Source: a bacterium CPR1
GTDB lineage: Bacteria; Vulcanimicrobiota; Xenobia; Xenobiales; QWHO01
Assembly (NCBI GenBank): GCA_021404945.1
Contig: QWHO01000001.1
Coordinates: 1 to 59,283 of the forward strand
DNA length: 59,283 nt
Direction of reading: 5' to 3'
Shown here in pieces: positions 51,152 to 57,938 of the stretch; positions within the stretch are counted from its first letter, which is position 1, and the number at the start of each line of letters is the position of its first letter. The translations under genes were made by a program, and so were the position numbers. The notes under the pieces were generated by a model. The model worked only from the letters and a program-made list of their open reading frames with translations, made no database searches and was not told where the DNA came from.

Positions 51152-51243
51152 CGAGCCTTCCGGAAATACCACAGCACCAGAAAAAACAGGCCGATCACCA
51201 CGGCCGAGCCCAGCACCTGCTTGATCACATAGTTCGTTTCCAT
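51148..51243 (-). CDS. 31-residue single-span membrane protein
   Basis: METNYVIKQVLGSAVVIGLF is followed by LVLWYFRKAR: one transmembrane helix with a short N-terminal tail and a basic C-terminus, giving an N-out/C-in or positive-inside orientation. The start is 16 bases after the PLD stop and the stop overlaps the next ATG (ATGA); GAGCAGG precedes the start. The good operon fit supports a real gene despite its size. Function unknown; small single-span proteins often regulate a membrane partner. Confidence 0.65.
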   Translation of the reverse strand: METNYVIKQVLGSAVVIGLFFLVLWYFRKAR

Positions 51244-51259
51244 GGCCTGCTCAGGCGTG

Positions 51260-53554
51260 TCATTCTTGCGCCGCGGGTCGGATGCGTGGCCGCATCTGCT
51301 CGAGCTTCTGGCGCTCGGGCAGCTTGGCCAGCTCGCCATAGTAATTCTCGTCGCCCAGCACGTCGCGCACGCCGTCGCAGATGGCGTAGCCTTCGGCGTA
51401 GCCTTCGGCCTTCAGCTCCTCGATTCGGCTGGCGATCTTGGGGTCAGCCGCCTGGCGCTCCATCCAGCGGGCGCTCTCTTCCTCCACCAGCTCGATCTGC
51501 TGGATGATCTTCTTGATGGCGCCGTTGCGCGCTTCCTCGACCTGGGCCGGCTTGTCTTCGGTCTTGACGCGATTCTTCCAGGCGCTGGCCAGGTCGATCG
51601 AGTTGAGCTCGAAGGTCTCATTCTCCCAAAGGTGCATGAAGCCGCGCACCGACTCCTCGCGGTTGCGGATCGAGTCGGGGTCCTTCTCGTCGAAGGTGAC
51701 CAGGCCCGAGGTCTCCCAGTTGTCCTGCATGCCCTTCTTGGAAAAGTTGGTGCTGCCGAACATCTCGTGCTTGTCGGTGATGAGTTGCTTGGCGTGGATT
51801 TTGCGGTCGTGCCAGCCACTGCGCTGCAAGAGCGCCCAGCGGGGCACGATGCCCTTGTCCTCCAGGAACTTGACGCCCCACGAGTTGGGGGTATCGCCGC
51901 GAGGATACACTCCCGGGTCGGCGATGACCTTGACGTCCAGCGTCTTGCCCTGAGCTTTCAGCTCTTCTGCGCGGGCTGCGATGGCAGCGGCCACCCCGCG
52001 CGTCACCACGAAGCCTGGCAGATAGATGAACTTCTCAGCCTGGCTGATGGCGTGCAGCATCATCGCCTCGCGCTCGGCGGGCAGGTCGGCGATGGCCACC
52101 ACCGTGTCGCCCTTCGGGTCGCCTTTGGGTGGCTTGATGTCGGCCGCGCGCTTCTGGTTGCCGGCATTGTTGATGGCGTCCATGGTCATCTCAAACAACT
52201 TGCCGCACATCTGCTTGCCGTGGGACGACAGGGGGAGCTTCTCACCCTCAAGCAGGCCCTGCATGCGGGTGAGGAACTCTTCTTCAGGGATGTCGAAGAA
52301 CTTGGTCAGGTCGACGCCGGCTTTGTCGCAGCGGTCGTTCAGCTCGGGCCAGCTCTTGACGGGAGCCATCTCCTTGCCGGCCGGCTCCACGCCCTGCAGG
52401 CAGTCGAGCATGGCCGTCAGGCCGCGGGTGCCCATCATCATGGGGGCCTCGGCCCACTCCTTGTAATGGTTCTCCCCGAAGATTTCCTGGCTGCTCACGC
52501 CCACCGAGTTCTGGCAGTCGCGCTTGACATTCTCGGTCAGCCGGCGAGCGGCCGGGCCCTCCACGATGTAGCCTGCATCCACGTTCTCGCCCGAGCCCAG
52601 GTTGGCGTTCATGCCCGAGAAGAGCACCTTGTCACCCACCCGCAGGATCTTGCGGTGCATCAGGTTGCCCGAGTCTTCGAGCAGCTTGGAGGCAGGGAAC
52701 ATGGATACCCCTACGTTCAGGTGCTCTTGCTGGCAGAGCTGGGTGAGCTGCAGAATGGAGCGGAACTTGTGAGGCACGTCGTCCACGTCGAACTGGCCCT
52801 TGTCGTCGGGGTAGGTGAGGCGCAGAGCCGGGTCGAGGTTGACCCGCAAGGGGCCGCCGGCCTCGGCGATCTCGCGCATCTTGCCCAGCACATCGGCCGA
52901 GGTCAGCTCGTAGTACTGTGCGTCCACCTCGACCGGCTTGCCCTTCCTGGCGGCCTCCAGGCCCTCTTCGAGCAGGTTCATGACAGCCGGCCAGAGCTTC
53001 TCCTGGTGGACCTGTTGCACTTTGTTGCCGGGCACGATCATAGGGCTGTCGCCCGATTCGAGGCCCTTCACGGTGTCGATGACCGCTTTGGCGGCATCCC
53101 CCTTGAGGTCGTTCCAGGCCGCGTAGGCGGCCACGGTGCCGATGGGACCGAAGGAGGCGCCCGCGATACTGGCTACCAGGGCTCTCCCCTGGGCCTCGCG
53201 CAGGGCGTCGGTGACGCTATACTGGGTGTGCAGGAAGACGCGGAAGGGCAGCATCTTGGCGTCGAGCTCGGCCATCTTCTGCTCGCCGCCCGAGCCTTTC
53301 TTGGCATCCCACCACTGGTCGTTCAGTTCGCCTTTGATCTTGTTGGCGGCGGTGCCGAACTTCTTGATGGCTGCGTACGCCTCTTCGCTGATCTCGCCTT
53401 CCTTGTACCATTTGCGCAGCAGCTTGACCGTGTCTCCCGAGCCCTCCACGTCGGAGAGCTCCTTGGCCCGTTTACCCAGGGTCTCGATGGTCTGGGCGTT
53501 GACGCGCTTGGGATCAAGGGCGAGATCGCCGATCTGGAACTGCTGAACCTTCAT
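51260..53554 (-). CDS. phospholipase-D-like protein, paralogue of 45259-47577
   Basis: 764 residues from ATG 53554 (GAGGGAGA about 10 bases upstream). Two PLD domains: motif 1 MHRKILRVGDKVLFSGMNAN (His300, Lys302, Asp308 with the same one-residue shift as the paralogue) and motif 2 IHAKQLITDKHEMFGSTN (His587, Lys589, Asp594). Residues ~120-150 include a Gly/Ala-rich segment (ALVASIAGASFGPIGTVAAY) that may insert in a membrane. The EF-hand loop of the paralogue is missing. Shared flanks such as GKPVEVDAQYYELTSADVLG (paralogue GQPVEVEAQYYEMASPEMLE) show common descent. First gene of a four-gene operon ending with the response regulator. No signal peptide. Confidence 0.87.
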   Translation of the reverse strand: MKVQQFQIGDLALDPKRVNAQTIETLGKRAKELSDVEGSGDTVKLLRKWYKEGEISEEAYAAIKKFGTAANKIKGELNDQWWDAKKGSGGEQKMAELDAKMLPFRVFLHTQYSVTDALREAQGRALVASIAGASFGPIGTVAAYAAWNDLKGDAAKAVIDTVKGLESGDSPMIVPGNKVQQVHQEKLWPAVMNLLEEGLEAARKGKPVEVDAQYYELTSADVLGKMREIAEAGGPLRVNLDPALRLTYPDDKGQFDVDDVPHKFRSILQLTQLCQQEHLNVGVSMFPASKLLEDSGNLMHRKILRVGDKVLFSGMNANLGSGENVDAGYIVEGPAARRLTENVKRDCQNSVGVSSQEIFGENHYKEWAEAPMMMGTRGLTAMLDCLQGVEPAGKEMAPVKSWPELNDRCDKAGVDLTKFFDIPEEEFLTRMQGLLEGEKLPLSSHGKQMCGKLFEMTMDAINNAGNQKRAADIKPPKGDPKGDTVVAIADLPAEREAMMLHAISQAEKFIYLPGFVVTRGVAAAIAARAEELKAQGKTLDVKVIADPGVYPRGDTPNSWGVKFLEDKGIVPRWALLQRSGWHDRKIHAKQLITDKHEMFGSTNFSKKGMQDNWETSGLVTFDEKDPDSIRNREESVRGFMHLWENETFELNSIDLASAWKNRVKTEDKPAQVEEARNGAIKKIIQQIELVEEESARWMERQAADPKIASRIEELKAEGYAEGYAICDGVRDVLGDENYYGELAKLPERQKLEQMRPRIRPAAQE

Positions 53555-53625
53555 GCTGTTGGGTCTCCCTCTTCTGCCAGCGCCCTCAGCGCATGGCATG
53601 AATTTTCCGAGTCAAGCCCAGGCTA

Positions 53626-53822
53626 TCAAGCCGCCCTGAAAGGACTCAGAAACAAATCGGCAAAGAGCTGGGACCCCTGATAGAGGAGGTTGGGAGGCCG
53701 CTCGAGGTCAAGTCGCAAGCCCGGAAAGCGCTCGAGCAATGCTTGCAGGGCCAGCAACGCCAGGATGGAGCAATGAGGCCCCGAGCCGAAGCAGAGCAAT
53801 TTGGCAACAGTCGGGGCTGGTC
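53626..53822 (-). pseudogene. probable cytochrome P450 C-terminal remnant
   Basis: In the 268-base gap upstream of the PLD gene, the minus strand reads, without a start codon of its own, LLCFGSGPHCSILALLALQA, then LLERFPGLRLDLERPPN, then a Leu/Phe-rich end and a TGA at 53626. This resembles the P450 haem loop (FGxGxHxC) followed by helix L and the ERFPxLRL turn, but the loop is short by at least one residue before Cys and lacks the Gly after it, and helix L is ~7 residues too short. The frame continues upstream only out of phase inside the neighbouring gene. Codon use looks like real coding sequence. I read it as a decayed, truncated P450; by-eye similarity only. Confidence 0.45.
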
Positions 53823-54494
53823 TTACCTCCTGAGCTTGCGGGCCAGCATCTTCACGGTCACCATGCGGTAGATCGGCTCTCCCCCGGCCTTGCCTCCCTG
53901 GAGCACCTGGTCGAGCTCCTCGGCGGTGGGCTTGAGCGAGCGCAGCGCTCGCGCCAGCCAGGTTGCGATGGTTGTGCTCACGAAGTAGTGCGGCGAGCGC
54001 AGGAAGAGGTATACCGTGCGGGTCACGCCGACCAGGGGCAGGCCTATGACGGCCGCGACCAGCAGCTTGCTCCCCGTCGTGGTGGCCAGGTAGGAGGCCA
54101 GCCAGAGCAGGAGCAGGCTTCCCAGCAGGGTGGCCCAGGCGCAGCGCCTGGTTGGCTCGTCTATCCGGGGCCTGCGGTTCATCCGCACCAGCGGTGTGAG
54201 CAGCTCGAAAACCTTGCGGATGGTGCCAAGTCGGTCTTCCTCGGGTGGGCGCAGGCGCACCTGGTTGTCCAGAGAGGCCAGGGTTTGCACACTGCGCTCG
54301 GCGTCACGGCGGTTGTTGTAAAGCTTGCCGCGCAACTCCTCGGTGACCTGGATGGGGACCCCGCAGGCGCCGCACTGGCGCCAGATCTCCTTGCGACGAG
54401 GCTCGCCCAGGAAGTGGAACGGCTGCACGGACTTACAGATCGGGCACTGATCGCCCGACCATCCAAGGCTGCGAAATTTCCCCCCCGCCAGCAT
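53823..54494 (-). CDS. zinc-ribbon membrane protein of unknown function
   Basis: 223 residues from ATG 54494, no clear ribosome-binding site. N-terminal CPIC ... CGAC pair (residues ~17-45) forms a zinc ribbon, followed by a helical stretch with RKLYNNRRDAERSVQTLASL-like sequence, and two transmembrane helices (WATLLGSLLLLWLASYLATT; LLVAAVIGLPLVGVTRTVYL). The C-terminus is basic (VKMLARKLRR). No known family. Divergent from the papain-like peptidase gene. Confidence 0.75.
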   Translation of the reverse strand: MLAGGKFRSLGWSGDQCPICKSVQPFHFLGEPRRKEIWRQCGACGVPIQVTEELRGKLYNNRRDAERSVQTLASLDNQVRLRPPEEDRLGTIRKVFELLTPLVRMNRRPRIDEPTRRCAWATLLGSLLLLWLASYLATTTGSKLLVAAVIGLPLVGVTRTVYLFLRSPHYFVSTTIATWLARALRSLKPTAEELDQVLQGGKAGGEPIYRMVTVKMLARKLRR

Positions 54495-54575
54495 TGCACC
54501 GGGCAGTTTCGCAAGAGGCCTTCTGGCTCCCTGCCGATCGGCTGTTCACGCGATGTTTACAGTTTGCTCACGGGG

Positions 54576-54597
54576 GTAACGATTTTGTAACGATTTT
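54576..54597 (+). promoter_or_regulatory. perfect 11-base tandem repeat with GNAAC core (site E)
   Basis: GTAACGATTTT occurs twice head to tail (54576-54586 and 54587-54597), ending 38 bases before the ATG of the papain-like peptidase. The core GTAAC and 11-base period match sites A-D; here the whole unit is duplicated exactly. A possible -10 GATAGC lies at 54622. Confidence 0.6.
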
Positions 54598-54635
54598 CTC
54601 GGTCAGGAAGGACCAGGGTGGGATAGCTTGAGAGT

Positions 54636-55844
54636 ATGGCTGCCCCTCCCGAACCCACCCGCTCGGTCGAGTCCGTTTCCGGCAAACGCACCGAATCCTC
54701 CGCCCCCGCTCCTTCCACGCCCCCATCGGGGGCCTCGGCCCGGGCCACCGGAGGGAGGATGGAGAGCCGTTCGAGCCCGACCCCGGCGAAGGACGACTTC
54801 GAGACGTCCAGCCCGGCGGAGGAGGGCGACGAGATCCCCTGGCTCTCGGCTCTGACCGGCGGGCTCGAGGAGGCGTCCAAGAAGAAGCCTCCCTACGATG
54901 AAGTCTGGAAGAGCCACCGCGAGCCCTTCAACGATCCCGCTACCGTGAAGACGCGGGCCGAGCTCGAGGGTCGGCTCACCGGCAAGAGCGATCAGACAAA
55001 GGGGTTGCTCGACCTGCTCGACCGCGACCGGCTCTCCGACCCTCGCCACCTGAGCTACATCGACAAGATCCGCTCGCGGCTCGGCCCCGAGAAGGCCGAG
55101 CAGGCCCTGGGCCGGCTGCGCGACTTCTATCAAAAGCAGGGCAACGCCGAGCCCAACCAGCAGTTGATGAAGGATATCCTGCACGATCTGGCCATCCCCT
55201 CCGACATCAACCAGAAGGATAAGGGAACCTGCACCATGACCTCGGTGCAGATGAAGTGGGCCATCGAGGACCCCGAATCTTACGTGCGGTGCCTGACGGA
55301 GCTGCACGCGAAGGGGGCGACCAGAATGCCCGATGGAAGCACCCTGGAGCGCAACGACTCCCACAAAAAGGCCACCGACGACCAGCGCAGCCTCACGGTC
55401 AAGTGCCTCTCCGACTCGCTGATGGGCTCATGCACCTCGCTTCTGAGCGGGCACTGGGGCGGGTTCGACGCCACCAATCCCAACGAGGACGGCCGCACTT
55501 CAGGGGAGGTGCTGCAGGCCCTCAATCGGGTCTTCCCCAACCAGGGCTACACCAACGACACGACCGTGGGCAGCAATCGCAGCACCCTGGTCCAGTACAT
55601 CGAGGACGACCTGGCTCGCGGGCGCACGGTCACCGCCAGCGTGCCCGGCCACAAGGTCCTGGTGGTCGGGCTGGACAAGAGCGGTGCTGACCCGCAGGTC
55701 ATCCTCAACACCTGGGGCGAGCAAAAGAAGATGTCTGTCAGCGACTTTCAGAAGTACATCCGGGCCGTCGAGACGGTGGATGACTCCGGCTGGGACAGTC
55801 GCAAGACACCGGCCGGCCAGCTGACCCAGCACGGCGACCGCTGA
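54636..55844 (+). CDS. papain-fold cysteine peptidase-like protein without signal peptide
   Basis: 402 residues. The first ~75 residues are Pro/Ser/Thr-rich and probably disordered. A Cys-His-Asn set in papain order is visible: DKGTCTMTSVQMKWA (Cys199), PGHKVLVVGLDKS (His339) and VILNTWGEQKKMS (Asn358, followed by Trp as in papain-like enzymes). Spacing of the Cys to the His is 140 residues. Between them: DSLMGSCTSLLSGHWGGFDA. No Sec signal. The target could be a bacterial or foreign protein. Terminates 4 bases before the convergent PilX-like gene. A GNAAC tandem repeat precedes it. Confidence 0.72.
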   Translation: MAAPPEPTRSVESVSGKRTESSAPAPSTPPSGASARATGGRMESRSSPTPAKDDFETSSPAEEGDEIPWLSALTGGLEEASKKKPPYDEVWKSHREPFNDPATVKTRAELEGRLTGKSDQTKGLLDLLDRDRLSDPRHLSYIDKIRSRLGPEKAEQALGRLRDFYQKQGNAEPNQQLMKDILHDLAIPSDINQKDKGTCTMTSVQMKWAIEDPESYVRCLTELHAKGATRMPDGSTLERNDSHKKATDDQRSLTVKCLSDSLMGSCTSLLSGHWGGFDATNPNEDGRTSGEVLQALNRVFPNQGYTNDTTVGSNRSTLVQYIEDDLARGRTVTASVPGHKVLVVGLDKSGADPQVILNTWGEQKKMSVSDFQKYIRAVETVDDSGWDSRKTPAGQLTQHGDR

Positions 55845-55848
55845 AAAT

Positions 55849-57123
55849 CTACATCCGATCGCGTCCCTTGACCACCATGGTTGTCACTCCCGGGGTGCTG
55901 ACCCCCTGCAACTGGACGTCGTAGATCAGCCGGGCGAAGTCATCTACCGTGAGGTTGTTGGCCACCACCCCGCCGAGCAGCGCGCAGTGATCCACGATGG
56001 TCACATCCGCCGCGGGAGCGTAGACTGTGTAAAAGGCGGCCGATTTCCTGTCTTTGATGGTGACCGGCCCGTTCATGACCTTGATGTCCATCATGGAGGG
56101 CTGGGCAGAAGGGTTGACCACGCTGCCGTCGGCGATCTCGAGCTTGTTCTCGACCCACACCTTGATGCCCAGGGAGGCCCCGACGGGAGCTTCGATGGAA
56201 GCGTTGGCGTCATTGATGACGATGTCGCCGAAAGTATAGGTCCCACCATCCTCCAGGGTCACCACAAAGTTGCCCAGGATTTCGATCTTCTCATAAGTTC
56301 CCGAGGGCAAGACGCCCGGGGTAATGAACGGGGGAGCGGACAGGTCCCCGGCATCGTCGATGACCACCGAGGGCATGCCGGTCCCGGTCGGGTCAGCGGG
56401 CATCTTGAGCTTGGTCGCATCCGGGTCGCTGGGAAGCCCGACCAGCGGCAGGTCCAGGAGCGCCCCCATGCTGGTCGTGCCGGCGATGGTGCCGCCGTTG
56501 ATCAAGCTGATGGCGCCTGGAGGAGCGGCCGGAGCCGAGTAGCCGGTCCCGTCCACGCTTGAGCCATCTACCAGGATGGCGTCCACATCCACCAGGTTGC
56601 TTCCCAGGTGGGCCACATTCGGGATGGTGCCGATCGAGACGAGCCCCAGGGCCGAGTCATACGATTGCACTTGCGAGCTCTGCTTGATGGCGATCTTGTT
56701 GGCGGCGAATCCGGCGTAGATCCATGGACTGCCCCCGCTGCCGACCATTACGCCCACTCGCCGCGTGACACCCGAGGGGAGGATGCCGGTTCCAAGCACG
56801 TAGACGTGGTTGGCCGGCACCTCGACCGGCGAAGCGGGCGGCGACAGGGCCCCCCGAAAGATCTCGACGGTGTAGCGCAGGTCGGTGCCCGAGCCCACGT
56901 TGAAGGTGCCCGGGAGAGAGGCCAGCCCCGGGTTGCTCTTCAACTCGGCCAGTGCGTGGTGGACGCCGGCCTCGGCGGCGTAGACGGCCCGCTCGCTGTT
57001 GACCGTCGAGCCGGTCAAAGACAGGTTGCCCAGCCCCAAAGTGGTGATTCCAACAGCAACCGCGGCCATAATGGCCATGACCAGCAGCACCACCACGATG
57101 GCAATCCCTTGTTTGCGCCTCAT
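55849..57123 (-). CDS. PilX-like pilus assembly protein with beta-rich body
   Basis: 424 residues. The N-terminus MRRKQGIAIVVVLLVMAIMA is a pilin-type helix after Gly, lacking Glu5, as in PilX/GspK-like proteins; then STVNSERAVYAAEAGVHHAL typical of PilX. The rest is repetitive beta-structure (SGTYEKIEILGNFVVTLEDG; GTYTFGDIVINDANASIEAP), like the polymer-forming or DUF7305-type domains fused to PilX-like helices. Probably a minor pilin or pseudopilin. The downstream partner on the same strand would be 57132-57638, another pilin-type protein, 8 bases upstream. Confidence 0.8.
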   Translation of the reverse strand: MRRKQGIAIVVVLLVMAIMAAVAVGITTLGLGNLSLTGSTVNSERAVYAAEAGVHHALAELKSNPGLASLPGTFNVGSGTDLRYTVEIFRGALSPPASPVEVPANHVYVLGTGILPSGVTRRVGVMVGSGGSPWIYAGFAANKIAIKQSSQVQSYDSALGLVSIGTIPNVAHLGSNLVDVDAILVDGSSVDGTGYSAPAAPPGAISLINGGTIAGTTSMGALLDLPLVGLPSDPDATKLKMPADPTGTGMPSVVIDDAGDLSAPPFITPGVLPSGTYEKIEILGNFVVTLEDGGTYTFGDIVINDANASIEAPVGASLGIKVWVENKLEIADGSVVNPSAQPSMMDIKVMNGPVTIKDRKSAAFYTVYAPAADVTIVDHCALLGGVVANNLTVDDFARLIYDVQLQGVSTPGVTTMVVKGRDRM

Positions 57124-57131
57124 GCGTCTCC

Positions 57132-57638
57132 TCAGTTCTGGAGGAAGACCTTGCTGCGCAAGGTCACCTCGGTGTGCTTGTTACTGCCAACGCTCTCGCG
57201 GGATTTCACCCGCGCCTCCATGACCTGGGCCGTGCTCACAAAGACGAGCTCCTGAATGCCCCTGGCCAGAATGCGGTTGTCGTCGCCGCTCAGGGGAAAG
57301 GCCGCAAAGCCCGGGGCGGCCGGGGGCGCGGTGGTGGGAGCCATGGCCAGCTCGGCCCGGTGCAGCTGCCCGTTGGTGTTGTCGAGATAGAAGCAGACCC
57401 ACTTCTGCCACTGGATCTCTCCTCCCACGAACTGAATCGGCCCCGCGTTGCCCGGGTAGGCCTGGCCCGAGGGGAAGATGATGCGATGGGCCTGGGGCAG
57501 GGTGGCATCGATGGCGACCGAGGTGGCCCGCGAGTCCCCCAGCTCCTCGAGCACCGAGCGGATCCCGACCAGGGCCTCCTGCTGCGAGGAGCGATAGGCG
57601 CGAGCTTGCTGACCCCCTGGGCGTGACGCAGGCCTTTC
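57132..57638 (-). pseudogene. 5'-truncated minor pilin-like gene
   Basis: The open frame reaches from a TAA at 57639-57641; the first possible start is a GTG at 57554, which would leave 140 residues without any membrane helix. Upstream of it the frame still reads as protein (ARAYRSSQQEALVGIRSVLE), the sequence that follows the N-terminal helix in PilW/GspJ-like minor pilins. The mature part continues IIFPSGQAYPGNAGPIQFVG and ends with KHTEVTLRSKVFLQN. The prepilin leader and helix are therefore missing. The divergent gene at 57623 is also short, so a deletion or assembly join near 57600-57620 is likely. If not, the gene is complete and simply starts at GTG. Confidence 0.6.
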
Positions 57639-57934
57639 TTACCGAGCTGCGCCTGGGCGAAGGCGGGGCCACTTACGACCTGCTTTCCGAGCGGCTGCGC
57701 GGCCGGTTGAGCCAGGAGATCTACGAGCGTCACCTGAAAGCCTGGCTGGCCAGTGAGTCCGTGCGCTGGGAGCTGCGCTATCGCGAGCCTCGGGCGGGAG
57801 TCACCCGCGAGCTGACGGCCGAGGTTCTACTGCCTCCTCCTGGCCCTCGCGCCAAGACCTGGACCTGGGTGCTGGTCAAAGAGGAGTCGGGCTGGAAGCT
57901 TGATCGGCTTGAAGGAGCGCCTTTCGCCCGCTGA
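57623..57934 (+). CDS. small NTF2-like/DUF4878-type domain protein, possibly 5'-truncated
   Basis: 103 residues from a GTG with no ribosome-binding site. The sequence AFLTELRLGEGGATYDLLSE then RLRGRLSQEIYERHLKAWL has the helical start of NTF2-like proteins, and the C-terminal strands (VRWELRYREPRAGVTRELTA; WTWVLVKEESGWKLDRLEG) fit a DUF4878/SnoaL-like sheet. Such proteins usually carry a signal peptide or helix before this domain, which is missing here. In-frame sequence upstream is antisense to the pilin-like gene. See the junction note for that gene. Converges with the BTAD gene (4-base gap). Confidence 0.55.
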   Translation: MTQAFLTELRLGEGGATYDLLSERLRGRLSQEIYERHLKAWLASESVRWELRYREPRAGVTRELTAEVLLPPPGPRAKTWTWVLVKEESGWKLDRLEGAPFAR

Positions 57935-57938
57935 TCGC

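Noticed and set aside
51242-53680. 812-codon plus-strand frame covering the second PLD gene
   Set aside because: Antisense to a gene with two HKD motifs and operon context; translation is typical antisense Leu/Gly/Val/His-rich sequence.
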